NCBI RefSeq assembly: GCF_006385595.1
Contig: NZ_CP041046.1
Location: forward strand, 2,542,001-2,606,000
Reading direction: 5' to 3'
DNA: 64,000 nt
Origin: Luteibacter pinisoli
Lineage (GTDB): Bacteria; Pseudomonadota; Gammaproteobacteria; Xanthomonadales; Rhodanobacteraceae
In this document: positions 14,818 to 23,673 of the stretch, one piece after another
How positions within the stretch are numbered: position 1 is the stretch's first letter
Layout of the letters: each line of letters opens with the position of its first letter
Made by a program: the position numbers and the translations under genes
The notes under the pieces: model-generated
Database searches by the model: none
What the model was told of the DNA's origin: nothing
What the model saw: only the letters and a program-made list of their open reading frames with translations

Positions 14818-16002
14818 TTATGACGATTGGGTCCCTATTCCGAAGGCCCCCTCCCTGTGCATCTCGGCCAACACACGGTCAATGGCCACGCTGGCATAGG
14901 CCTGCTCAACCATACGCTTGGCGATCGCCGAGTTGACATGCTGGAGAACGACCTCCTGTTGGGCCGAGGTCATGACGCTTCCCTCACTCGCGCCCGCCGC
15001 GGCCATACCTTCTGCGACGGCCTCATCGATAATCTGACCACGGTGTCGCGCCTCGTTGCGGTCGATGAAAATCGGTAAAGCGTCGTTGAGCGCCGCGGTC
15101 ATGTGGGCATAATTAACCCGTTCGGGCGTAGGCAACTCATCGACTTGCGCCGATCCCATCGCGAGGTTTGCAATCATAGTCAATTCCTCGCCTTTTTCGG
15201 GGTCCATGGCGTAGGTAACCTGAATGGGCGGGCCAACGTAGGATCGCGTCAGGATGACGATCACGCGCTGAAACGAGAAATATTCCACGTACGCAATGCC
15301 GATACCGGAGATTGGATCTGCATGGACGCCTAGGATGTGGGTGACGCGATTTGCAGGACGCTCCTCGACGAGGTCGCGCGCGTACTGCATGCGAAACGCG
15401 GACCGATCGCCTTTGTCATTTAAGAACTCGAGCGCCAGATCGCACGCGGGCGCGGGCAACCCGTGGAGATGCGCGAAGGCCAGCGCGGTCTTGACGATAG
15501 AAGCGGACGGACCTGGTTCGCCGAAGCGAATGGACAGGTGCATGGGAACCTCGGAGTACCGGTGCCCTGGCGTGGCCGAAGCAAGTGTCTTGGAAACGTC
15601 AACATCAGGGCGTTTTCGCTTCATTCCGTTCAAGATAGACTTTGCATCTTCCATCGAACGGGCGGTAATTGAGACGACGGTACCGTCGTCAGTTCGATGG
15701 AGTGCCGGGTCCTTCGGGGTCAACCGGCCATCTGAGTTCAGCGTCAGGCGCTGACCGTCGGTAAGGGTGATGGGGATCGCGGGGTGCTCACCACGCTCGC
15801 GTTGAACATCCAAACTTCGGCTGAACCAGGCAAACTGGCTCACCAGAACCGCGTCCCAGTCCGTCCCCGTACGGTTATTGCACGATCTACAGATGAAATC
15901 GTCGACCTTCAGACGCCCCCCAATCGCCTGAGGGATAACGTGTTCGATGGAACGGTTCTCCGCCGTAAGCGGAGTAGCGCACAGGACGCACGTCGGTGTC
16001 AT
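14818..16002 (-). CDS. HNH endonuclease-like protein
   Basis: 394 residues from ATG 16002. The N-terminus has a compact HNH/zinc motif: C5-x2-C8, EHVIPQAIGG with H21, then C38-x2-C41 and NN (42-43), as in HNH_5-type restriction and homing nucleases. The remaining 340 residues have no recognised domain and may be the sensing or target-recognition part. It is transcribed alone, opposite to the ubiquitin-like operon and in the same direction as the DUF4238 gene. A defence nuclease role is plausible, from the family and context only. Confidence 0.75.
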   Translation of the reverse strand: MTPTCVLCATPLTAENRSIEHVIPQAIGGRLKVDDFICRSCNNRTGTDWDAVLVSQFAWFSRSLDVQRERGEHPAIPITLTDGQRLTLNSDGRLTPKDPALHRTDDGTVVSITARSMEDAKSILNGMKRKRPDVDVSKTLASATPGHRYSEVPMHLSIRFGEPGPSASIVKTALAFAHLHGLPAPACDLALEFLNDKGDRSAFRMQYARDLVEERPANRVTHILGVHADPISGIGIAYVEYFSFQRVIVILTRSYVGPPIQVTYAMDPEKGEELTMIANLAMGSAQVDELPTPERVNYAHMTAALNDALPIFIDRNEARHRGQIIDEAVAEGMAAAGASEGSVMTSAQQEVVLQHVNSAIAKRMVEQAYASVAIDRVLAEMHREGAFGIGTQSS

Positions 16003-16214
16003 AGGGTTTTCCGCGTCAGTCGGCCGATGATGAGTTGATGGTGGCACACTCCAGATGCACGCCAATGGGCATAACGCACATGATAAGACCCACTGGGTGC
16101 CCGGCCGCTTGACCGCCGCTCAAACTACACCACGGCTCGCGGGTGGGGCGCGGCCCGGGTACGCAGCGTGATCAGATAAACCCTGTTCTCCATCGCTTTT
16201 ACAGGTGGTGCTGC

Positions 16215-17309
16215 TCAAGTCGATCGTGAAGGCAACTTCTTGAACTTCCCCCCGTGCAATAGGGTCACCCCGCGCCTCAGGAATCCCACCCCAGTACCGT
16301 TACTGTACACAGACCCATCTGCGCGCCAGCCGAGAAATGACGGCCACTGCCTAGGGACAGGCTGGACCGACTGAACGTGCATCAACGCCTTCCCATCTTT
16401 AGGCCCGGGTTTGTAGTTCACGACCTTATACCGCTCCCACCCTTCGGGTGCATCGGTCGGAACTGCATAAGTTACGCGGTGACGTGCCGCAGGTCGGCGA
16501 TCTAAAAGGACTTCTGATTCCGTTTCAAGATAGTTTCGGAAATCCCAATCGCGGAAATACAGGTTGGCCCTTGCATTGAGAAACTGGTGGTCGTTGAGAG
16601 CCCGGATGTCGTCCTCACGCCGCGTCTCGACCCATCCGTTGGCGGAAGAAATGCTGTACATGCTCGGGTCAAACGCAAGAAACAGGACGTCTGGACTGAG
16701 CGGAAGAAGCAAAATAACTCCGCTTGATCCCACTCCGTACGTCACACCCTTCGCCCGAGGGTCCACAGCGTGCCACCGACTGGCGATAATGGCCGGATCG
16801 TCACAGACCACAAATGGCAATTCTGTTCGGTTACGGACCAGTCTCACTTTGAGGTCAGCTACATTTTTAGCTGCTTCAGGGAAAGCCTCCATCGACAAGC
16901 GCACGGCTTCGCGAATACCCAGCCGTGGCACCTGATCAGAGTCAGCGGCGAGTTCCTCCAATTCGATGGAGAACTCTATAGATCGCCTGGAAGCAGCCTC
17001 CGTCCGAAGGTATTGGATGACCCAGAAAAAGGTTAATAGATGCCTCCCCTCGTCCGTCAACTGATAACCCGGAGAGAGAACCTTCGCCAAAAGGTTGGCA
17101 TACGCACCTTCGATATCCTGCAACGCGCGCTCGATTTCAAGGTCTTCGCCGTAAAAGTAATCACCGGAGCATTGATTTTTTACGGGCGCACCTGAAATGC
17201 TTCGTCGTCGATCCAGATTGAAAAGATTGATTGCCGCGCCGCCCCCACCTTGGGTGAACGCCTTCAGATAGCAGCGGGGAACAAAATGTTGATTCTTATT
17301 CGATGCCAC
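16215..17309 (-). CDS. DUF4238 domain protein
   Basis: 364 residues from a GTG start with GGGAGT upstream. The N-terminus NQHFVPRCYLKAFT (6-19) is the signature of DUF4238, a family common in accessory regions and sometimes in defence islands. Internally CDDPAI and the LLLPLSPDVLFLAFDP segment are also typical. The molecular role is unknown; a nuclease-like activity has been suggested for some relatives, but I see no sure catalytic motif. It lies 212 bp from the HNH gene, with which it may be functionally linked. Confidence 0.75.
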   Translation of the reverse strand: MASNKNQHFVPRCYLKAFTQGGGGAAINLFNLDRRRSISGAPVKNQCSGDYFYGEDLEIERALQDIEGAYANLLAKVLSPGYQLTDEGRHLLTFFWVIQYLRTEAASRRSIEFSIELEELAADSDQVPRLGIREAVRLSMEAFPEAAKNVADLKVRLVRNRTELPFVVCDDPAIIASRWHAVDPRAKGVTYGVGSSGVILLLPLSPDVLFLAFDPSMYSISSANGWVETRREDDIRALNDHQFLNARANLYFRDWDFRNYLETESEVLLDRRPAARHRVTYAVPTDAPEGWERYKVVNYKPGPKDGKALMHVQSVQPVPRQWPSFLGWRADGSVYSNGTGVGFLRRGVTLLHGGKFKKLPSRST

Positions 17310-17408
17310 GTGTTACTCCCTGTTACCAACCGATTCTCCCTACCCGACAATTTCAAGACCCACGGGTTATGGGTCATCGATCGTCGGACCCGCAGTGCGG
17401 AACGAAGC

Positions 17409-17488
17409 TTGGCGGAGGGAGTGGGACACAGATCACCGATCCTCCGCCAACGCCTGGGCACAAATCGGTGTGTACCGGACTGTGTCCC
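17409..17488. repeat. Cluster of interleaved perfect inverted repeats
   Basis: Three perfect pairs: TTGGCGGAGG (17409-17418) with CCTCCGCCAA (17441-17450); GGGACACAG (17423-17431) with CTGTGTCCC (17480-17488); CACCGAT (17434-17440) with ATCGGTG (17464-17470). The pairs interleave, so not all can form at once. This suggests a recombination site, an insertion-sequence end or a switchable or pseudoknotted RNA. Confidence 0.5.
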
Positions 17489-17677
17489 GGGATCGTAGCT
17501 TTCCGGTTATGTCTGTCAAGCCGCAAAAAACATTTCAATCAGACCCCTTGACGAAACCTCAGGCCAGGGTAGGGTCAAGTCAGACGCGGCATGTGTAACC
17601 GCGCTTCCAGCCCTTCGTGGCAGAGCATGGTGACGTTGACGGCCCATCCTTCCGGACAACGTCTGTCGCGTCGATGA

Positions 17678-17704
17678 AGCCGCCCTCCGGGGCGGCTTTT
17701 TTGT
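17678..17704 (+). terminator. Intrinsic terminator
   Basis: AGCCGCCC-TCCG-GGGCGGCT followed by TTTTTT. Classic form, but no complete gene ends just upstream of it on the plus strand, which supports loss of a gene from this region. Confidence 0.7.
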
Positions 17705-18224
17705 TGGGTTGACCTGCACGGTGCAGCAAAGCGCATGTTCATTCGCAGCCTGACCACGTCATGCATTCACCTCAATCAGGACGGCTTTCAATCCGATTCG
17801 ATGAAGTCTTGACGCGTGTGGCAGCAGCCTTGGTGCGGCTGACTCGGACGACATCGTGAACGGCGAACACCTCCCCTCCCTTACCCACATCAACACTGGT
17901 GACCCACAGGATGTCGCGCTTTGGGCGCTCGTGCTCGGTGTTGCCCCCCCCTAACCATTCTCGCTGCGGTGGCCGAAGTGGGCCGCGATGCCAGGGCGGT
18001 CCAGCTGCATCTGTCGGGCCGAGGCACGGCGCCGGACGCCGGCCGTCACGCGTCATGAGCCGTCGCAGTGGCGGGTCCGAATTGCAATTATCGTCGACGG
18101 GTTCCGGTTGACCGTCCGTTGCCCGGACGTTTTACGTCAGCCACAGGCAAAACGGGCGCACTGGCACAAGCATGATTCCGGGCCAGGGCCAGACTGCAGG
18201 GCTCCCCACCCCCTGCAGTGCCCC

Positions 18225-19766
18225 ATGAACCCTCCCCATCTGCGCCCCCTCCTCCTCGCAGCGCTCCTTGCCCTGCCCCTTGCCGCCCCTGCCGCGAGCC
18301 CCGGTGACCCCTGGGTCGGCACATGGGGTGTATCCGCCATGCGCCTCAACGAAACGCAATACGGCGGGCATACCCTGCGGGAGACCGTGCGGACCAGCGT
18401 CGGCGGCGACCGCGTGCGCCTGCGCTTTTCCAACCAGTTCGGCGACCACCCCCTGACGCTGTCCGACGTCCATGTGGCCCTTCGCACCACGGGCTCGGCG
18501 GTCGACCCGGCAACGGACCATCTCGTCCGGTTTTCCGGCGCGACCTCGGTCACCCTGGCGCCAGGTGCGGCGCTGCAGAGCGACCCCATCGATTTCCAGC
18601 TTCCGGCCGGGTCGGACTTGTCGGTGTCGTTTTACGTCCCCGACCAAAGCGGTCCTGCAACGGGGCACGGCTACAGCAATGCGTCGAAGTACGTGGCGCC
18701 CGGCAACGTCAGCGGCGCGCCGGACACGGGCGGGACCCAGGACGGGGACTTTTACTTCCTGACCAATGTCGACGTCCAGGCGGCGGGCCTGCAAGGCACC
18801 ATCGTGACGCTCGGTGCATCCGGCACGGACGGGTTTGGCTCAACGCTCAATGCCAACAGCCGCTATCCGGATTTCCTTGCCCGGCGGCTCATTGCCGCCG
18901 GCACGAAGGTCGGTGTCGTCAACCAGGGCATCAGCGGTGACAACCTCATCAATGGTGACAACAGCATCATGCGCCGGTTCGAGCAGGATGTGCTTGGCCA
19001 GACCGGGGTCCGCTGGGTGATTTTCTCCGACGCCCCGCTCAACGACATCATGGGCCATGTGCCGGAGGCGACGGTCGAGACGATTACGGCGGACTACCGC
19101 ACGCTCATTGCGAGCGCCCACGCGCGAGGCATCGGGTTTGTGTGTGCCACGTTGCCGACGTTCCATGGCGCATCGAACTGGACGCCCGACGCACAGGCCA
19201 TCGCGGACGGCGTCAACGCATTTGTCCGGAGTGCCAACAGCGGATGCGACGGGCTGCTCGACTACAACGCAGCGATTGAAGACCCGACGCGTCCGGGATA
19301 TACACGCCCTGCGTATCTCTACACCGACGGCCTCCACCCCAATGACGCGGGTTACAGCGCGGTGGCCAATGCCGTCAACTTGACCTACTTCCAGCCGGTG
19401 TCCCTGCCCGCCATCACATCACCGACGGTGTGCGGCACGATGGAATCGGGGGAAGGACTTCGCCGTGGGGAAAGCCTCGTGTCTTGCGACGGGACGCATG
19501 CGGTGACGCTTCGCAACGACGGCAACCTCGTCCTGACCTCCGGCAACAACGTGCTGATTGAGACGGGCTCGGTGGGCTCGGACGCCGCACAGGTGTCACT
19601 GAGCACCGACGGGAACCTCGTCTTGCAAGGCGCACTCGGTGAGATTCTCTGGCAGTCGAATTCCGGTGGCCAGAACGAGGCGCGCATGATGCTGCAAGGC
19701 GACGGAAACCTGGTCATCTACTCCCTGCGGGGTGCGGTCTGGGCGTCGAATACAGGGGGACGTTGA
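18225..19766 (+). CDS. Secreted SGNH hydrolase with C-terminal bulb-type lectin domain
   Basis: 513 residues from ATG 18225. Residues 1-24 are a Sec signal peptide. Residues about 27-390 form an SGNH/GDSL-type hydrolase with a jelly-roll N-terminal part. Block I reads LGASGTDGFGS, so the Ser nucleophile remains but the usual GDS is GAS. Block III shows PLNDI, where GxND is usual. Block V is DGLHPNDAGY with the catalytic Asp and His. Residues about 405-513 are a bulb-type (mannose-binding) lectin with repeats such as DGNLVL and GDGNLVIY. It probably de-esterifies a glycan or glycoconjugate outside the cell, tethered by the lectin domain. Confidence 0.85.
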   Translation: MNPPHLRPLLLAALLALPLAAPAASPGDPWVGTWGVSAMRLNETQYGGHTLRETVRTSVGGDRVRLRFSNQFGDHPLTLSDVHVALRTTGSAVDPATDHLVRFSGATSVTLAPGAALQSDPIDFQLPAGSDLSVSFYVPDQSGPATGHGYSNASKYVAPGNVSGAPDTGGTQDGDFYFLTNVDVQAAGLQGTIVTLGASGTDGFGSTLNANSRYPDFLARRLIAAGTKVGVVNQGISGDNLINGDNSIMRRFEQDVLGQTGVRWVIFSDAPLNDIMGHVPEATVETITADYRTLIASAHARGIGFVCATLPTFHGASNWTPDAQAIADGVNAFVRSANSGCDGLLDYNAAIEDPTRPGYTRPAYLYTDGLHPNDAGYSAVANAVNLTYFQPVSLPAITSPTVCGTMESGEGLRRGESLVSCDGTHAVTLRNDGNLVLTSGNNVLIETGSVGSDAAQVSLSTDGNLVLQGALGEILWQSNSGGQNEARMMLQGDGNLVIYSLRGAVWASNTGGR

Positions 19767-19898
19767 GGGGCATTCTGTCCGACGGACCTGCCTTGACAGC
19801 GCCCCCGCTTCGACGTCGGGGGAAGACCGACCCGGCATGTGCCACTGGGATGTGGGCGGTGGGCCGCATGCCAAACGACCTATCGGCCGCGCCAATGA

Positions 19899-19928
19899 AG
19901 CCGCCCCCCCCCCGGGGCGGCTTTTTTT
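19899..19928. terminator. Intrinsic terminator between convergent genes
   Basis: AGCCGCCCC-CCCCCC-GGGGCGGCT followed by TTTTTT, between the SGNH hydrolase stop and the convergent small gene stop. Confidence 0.75.
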
Positions 19929-19963
19929 ATGAGCCCCACCCGCCTTCGGTGCATCCCACCCCG

Positions 19964-20443
19964 TCAACCGGGAAACGTCACCAACGGAACATCGGTGCCG
20001 TGGTCATCAACCCGGACGAGCGACCACGCGTCAAGTTCGATGCCGGAGGGTACGCCACCGTGTTTCCAGGTCGAGAGCGAAAGCGACGAGAATCCAGATG
20101 CGTCCTCTCCCATGTTTCGCCAGCGAAAGGTCAAATGAAGCCCACGGTCGTCAACGATGATTCGGCCCGCGTGTGGCTCGCCCGCTTTTTTTCCCGAGTG
20201 GACCGACGGCACGCGCAACTCGAGCGCCGTCCGGTCAGAGCATCTAACGACAGGCGTCCGGTCAGTGCCCCGTATCTCGATTGCCTTGAAGCGGTCGGGA
20301 CCGGTGAGGACAAGCACGCCATGGTCGCTGAACACGACGCCCGTCACATGGCCGCCGCCATCGGCGTTGGCAATGAAGACCTCGCCGTTTTTCAACGTGG
20401 AGAGATAAACGGTTTTCGCGGTTGCAAGGGATAAATGATGCAT
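19964..20443 (-). CDS. Hypothetical protein
   Basis: 159 residues from ATG 20443, chosen because GGAGG lies 7 nt upstream; ATG 20449 would have no spacing. The product is soluble, with alternating beta-type segments (NGEVFIANADGGGHVTGVVF, HGVLVLTGPDRFKAIEI). It has no membrane segment, no catalytic motif and no family that I recognise. It is convergent with the SGNH hydrolase across a terminator and lies downstream of the DUF3761-like gene. An overlapping plus-strand frame was judged a shadow. Confidence 0.55.
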   Translation of the reverse strand: MHHLSLATAKTVYLSTLKNGEVFIANADGGGHVTGVVFSDHGVLVLTGPDRFKAIEIRGTDRTPVVRCSDRTALELRVPSVHSGKKAGEPHAGRIIVDDRGLHLTFRWRNMGEDASGFSSLSLSTWKHGGVPSGIELDAWSLVRVDDHGTDVPLVTFPG

Positions 20444-20553
20444 GGACATCCTCCGGAGATGCTCCAAACATACCGTATCCGGGCGCTCCTCCCCCGGGCA
20501 GGTGCAGGCTGCGCCAACGCCACGTGGTCAGGCCCCGACACAGGCCCCATGCC

Positions 20554-21150
20554 CTAGGTGCCTGGGGTCGTCAACAACTCGATACGGACGTCGTCCATGG
20601 TCGCCAACGGCCAAGCCTTGGGGTCCGCGCCAGGCACCAGTTCCATCAGGCAGAGTTCGGCCAATCCTGCGACCGGATGCATCTGGAGCCATCCCGGACG
20701 GATGACCGTGCGCTTGCCCGATTCACTGGCATCCCGAATAAGAAACGAAACAGGCCGCCCTTCGACGATGGCACGACGAATGACACTCTCCATTGCAGTG
20801 CCCACTGGGACGACATTCACCCTTCGGGACTTGCCTCCTCGACCCCGGTCCGGGACGCGGTCGAGCAAGGCGAGTGCGCCGACAAGAGCAAAAAGACCGA
20901 GTGGCACGCCTACCCAGGTCCAGCCGACGTCTACGCCGCCGTGATGGGAGCAAGCCCCCCGGCGCCCGATTGCCGAGGACGGCGTTCCATCCCGGCAGGC
21001 GGCGCCAGGAACGACGCCTGCGACAAGAGCGAAGACCGCAATGCCCACCACGATGGCCACGACCGGTCGCCATCCCCCGCGTCCGTGGGGGCCGACCGAA
21101 CCAAAGCCGTGTTCACGCTCGCCCGTGCCCTTTGCACCAACCCGTCCCAT
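20554..21150 (-). CDS. Hypothetical membrane protein with DUF3761-like motif
   Basis: 198 residues. A membrane helix at about 29-47 precedes a segment CRDGTPSSAIGRRGACSHHG (about 52-71), the core of DUF3761-type small secreted domains. A second helix (about 79-97) follows. The rest (about 105-198) is soluble and contains MHPVAGLAELCLMELVPG. It lies 11 bp downstream of the ABC-3C ATPase on the same strand, so it could be co-transcribed with that operon, although nothing in the family links it to defence. Confidence 0.55.
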   Translation of the reverse strand: MGRVGAKGTGEREHGFGSVGPHGRGGWRPVVAIVVGIAVFALVAGVVPGAACRDGTPSSAIGRRGACSHHGGVDVGWTWVGVPLGLFALVGALALLDRVPDRGRGGKSRRVNVVPVGTAMESVIRRAIVEGRPVSFLIRDASESGKRTVIRPGWLQMHPVAGLAELCLMELVPGADPKAWPLATMDDVRIELLTTPGT

Positions 21151-21163
21151 CCCTTGCGGCCGG

Positions 21164-23218
21164 TCAGTCGAGCGCGGAGCGCGTCGTCAGCGGCCGCACC
21201 AGTTTGCCGTCCCAGGTGATGAGGTCAAAGGTCAGATTGTTCGTCACTGCCAGAAAGTTCTGCTCCGTGTTCTCAAACGACGCGAAGACAACGGACTGGA
21301 GTCCGCGTGAGCCAGCAAGGCGCTGGAGCAGCGCGCGCATGCTCAACTCGCTCATTGAGTGCTGTGCCGGCTCGTCAAACAGAAGGAAATCGAGGTGATG
21401 GCCGTGGACGCCCTGGAAGGTCGCCGTCTCATAAAGCGCGATGAGGTACGCCCAGATGAGGCGCACGAAGTCACTGGCGCTTGATTCGACCTTCGCGTTG
21501 ATGACCTGGCGAAGTTCCATGTCGCCAAGGGTTGGCAGGAGGCTTTCCCCATTGATGTTGATTTCTTTGGCCTGCACACTTGCATAGTCGAACGATGTGG
21601 CGTTTGCACGGAACAAAACGACAAATTTTTCGACCTTCGCGCGGTCGGCCGCCGACAGGTTGTCCTTGGGAAGCTCGCCATGTGCCTTCCGGTTGGCATC
21701 GAACTCGCGGGCAAGGGCAGGAAGCGATTCTTCAAATCCTTCGAGAAGCTCCTGGAATTTCTCCACCCGCCCAAGCTCGAATTCATTGGCAACGATGGCG
21801 CGCAGGTGCGACCTGGTCAGCTGCTCACCCGCACCGAGGTCCCGACGGATGGCCGACAGACGCTGACGGATGTTGGCAAGGTCCCGGCCAAGCCCCGCGA
21901 GCGTCACCGCCCCTTCGTCGAGCTCGCGCTGGAGGCCGTCGGACTGCCGGACGACCATTGCGCGCTGTGCCTTGAGATAATCGATGTTGGTCTCGAGCCC
22001 CATCTGCCGACCGGAGGTCTCGTCGGCGAGCAGGTTGTCTTCGACCGCCTGGCCACAGACGGGACACTGGCCGCTTGCAAGGCTCAGCTCGAGGTTCGCA
22101 CCATATTTCCGCAGCTTCGCGGCAGACTCGTTTTTTTCGATGTCGGAATCGAGTTCGGCAACCATGCGCCGGTAGTCCGCGCGACTGGCGACCCTTCCGC
22201 GCTGGGCAAGGTCTGCTACTTCATGAAGCGCAACGATGCGCTGCGACCTGTCTTCCTCTTCCGAAAGCCGTGCCAGAAGCTCTGGCGTCTGGACAGCTGT
22301 GGGCGCTTCCGAGGCCGCAACAAGGGTCCGGTGTTCGGCGCGGAGCGCATTGAGGTAGCTTCCGACCGACACCGGGCCGTCGGGAAGCTGCTTGACGACG
22401 TTGAGGTTCGCCGCATCGAACGTACGAACTGCCCGTGCAGGCATGTCCTTGGGCAAGAATCCGAGTTGCGCAGCCTCGTTGCGCAACGCGCCCATCGCGT
22501 CGGCCCAGCGACGTTCGATGTCCTGCCGCTCCTGCTCAAGCCGGGCCTTTTCCATCGCTGTGTCGAACACATCGAGCCCGAGCACGTACTCAACGACCCT
22601 CGTCCGCACATTGGCGATGCCGAAATATGGTGCATTGCCGATGTAGTCGGTCCAACCGCGTTTTTGTTCGACCGCGTGCGCGGCGAAAACATCCTGGAGG
22701 TAGAGCTTTGTTTCCCCACCATCCGCCCGCGCGACCTTCGGCAGCTCCAGGCCAAGCCAACGCTCAAGAAAGCGGAAGAATCCTGACGCAAACTGCGCCG
22801 AGCCCGGGTCGTGGAGGTAATACGCCGACGGCGGGGTATGGCTGCCAGGACCCGTCAGCCATGCGCCCTGGAAAACCTCAACGAGTTTGTCCGAACGGTC
22901 CGTGGAGTTGATGGCCCGCCGCAGGGTGATGATGTCACCGGCAGCATTAGCAATCTCGAGCATCACCGACGATGAAACGACGCCAACGGCATCCTGACCA
23001 TCCAGAAAATGCTCACGAACTGCGCTCTGGAGTGATTTCGTCCCCCTCGCACCCGTCAACTCCTCCATGCCCATCGCGTAGAGGAGCGTGTGGAAGAACG
23101 TACTCTTGCCGCTGGAATTGTTCGCGCGGACGATGGTCAGCTTCTCGCCGAAGCTGAAATCGAACCCGTGCGGCCCCTTGTCAGTGGTGGCGTGCAGCCG
23201 TATTGCCCTGAATCTCAT
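21164..23218 (-). CDS. SMC/Rad50-like ABC ATPase of an ABC-3C-type system
   Basis: 684 residues from ATG 23218, sharing ATGA with the upstream stop. Walker A is ANNSSGKST (about 31-39). Long coiled-coil-type helices flank a CPVC zinc-hook-like pair (C385, C388). Walker B lies near residue 612 (LDFLLFDEP), followed by QHSMSELSMRALL. This is the architecture of the SMC/RecN-like ATPases in ABC three-component conflict systems. There it is thought to sense foreign DNA or replication structures and license the effector. It is the last of three overlapping genes. Confidence 0.85.
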   Translation of the reverse strand: MRFRAIRLHATTDKGPHGFDFSFGEKLTIVRANNSSGKSTFFHTLLYAMGMEELTGARGTKSLQSAVREHFLDGQDAVGVVSSSVMLEIANAAGDIITLRRAINSTDRSDKLVEVFQGAWLTGPGSHTPPSAYYLHDPGSAQFASGFFRFLERWLGLELPKVARADGGETKLYLQDVFAAHAVEQKRGWTDYIGNAPYFGIANVRTRVVEYVLGLDVFDTAMEKARLEQERQDIERRWADAMGALRNEAAQLGFLPKDMPARAVRTFDAANLNVVKQLPDGPVSVGSYLNALRAEHRTLVAASEAPTAVQTPELLARLSEEEDRSQRIVALHEVADLAQRGRVASRADYRRMVAELDSDIEKNESAAKLRKYGANLELSLASGQCPVCGQAVEDNLLADETSGRQMGLETNIDYLKAQRAMVVRQSDGLQRELDEGAVTLAGLGRDLANIRQRLSAIRRDLGAGEQLTRSHLRAIVANEFELGRVEKFQELLEGFEESLPALAREFDANRKAHGELPKDNLSAADRAKVEKFVVLFRANATSFDYASVQAKEININGESLLPTLGDMELRQVINAKVESSASDFVRLIWAYLIALYETATFQGVHGHHLDFLLFDEPAQHSMSELSMRALLQRLAGSRGLQSVVFASFENTEQNFLAVTNNLTFDLITWDGKLVRPLTTRSALD

Positions 23219-23673
23219 TGTGCTTTCCATTCCTTAGAGACGGCTGAAACCATGTCTTCCGTGATGCCCTTGCCGACCGCACCAAGGTCACGTTTGACTA
23301 TGCGCATGAGGGATTCGTCAGCCATGATGGCTTTTGCGAATGCCTGGCCCTCCGCCTCAAGCGCGAACTTCCCGTTTGCCTCGGAGATGAGTTCCGAACC
23401 CTCGAGGTAGCGGAGCGCCACGGCCAGCGCGGGGTCAAATCCCCACACGGCGAGATTAAGCTTCTTTTGTCTCGCGGCTTGAGACAACGCCTCGACACGC
23501 TCCGGAAGCTTGAGCGCCCAGTTGAACAGGTGAAGACGCAGCAGGCTCGATTTGCCACGATGGCAGGCGAGGTACAACGTCAGGACGACCTCCGCCATCT
23601 TGTAGAGCGGGCGATGCTCGACGAGGACGGGCATCGGTCGACGGTTAAAGGCGAGGCGGAGAGGCTCATTCAT
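23215..23673 (-). CDS. ABC-3C middle-component (MC) protein
   Basis: 152 residues, helical. It starts by overlapping the effector stop by 8 bp (ATGAATGA) and ends in ATGA with the ATPase. The size, the position between effector and ATPase, and sequence features (RPLYKMAEVVLTLYLACHRG, RYLEGSELISEANGKF) fit the middle component that couples effector and ATPase in ABC-3C systems. It resembles a winged-helix protein. Family assignment is by pattern memory and context. Confidence 0.75.
   Translation of the reverse strand: MNEPLRLAFNRRPMPVLVEHRPLYKMAEVVLTLYLACHRGKSSLLRLHLFNWALKLPERVEALSQAARQKKLNLAVWGFDPALAVALRYLEGSELISEANGKFALEAEGQAFAKAIMADESLMRIVKRDLGAVGKGITEDMVSAVSKEWKAQ

Larger units (their letters stand above)
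17310..18224. other. Long non-coding region with nested inverted repeats and terminator
   Basis: No supported gene over about 0.9 kb. It contains nested inverted repeats (17409-17488), a terminator (17678-17704) and possibly degenerate coding remnants on the minus strand near 17772-17900. It looks like a scar of a lost insertion element plus the promoter of the SGNH hydrolase. Confidence 0.4.

Noticed and set aside
17772..18056. 94-codon minus-strand frame in the gene-free region
   Set aside because: Only its last 45 residues look protein-like. With no ribosome site and no family it is at best a gene remnant.
19763..20434. 223-codon plus-strand frame overlapping the small minus-strand gene
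   Set aside because: It runs through a terminator, has no ribosome site and lacks a sensible composition; the minus-strand gene has GGAGG before its ATG.
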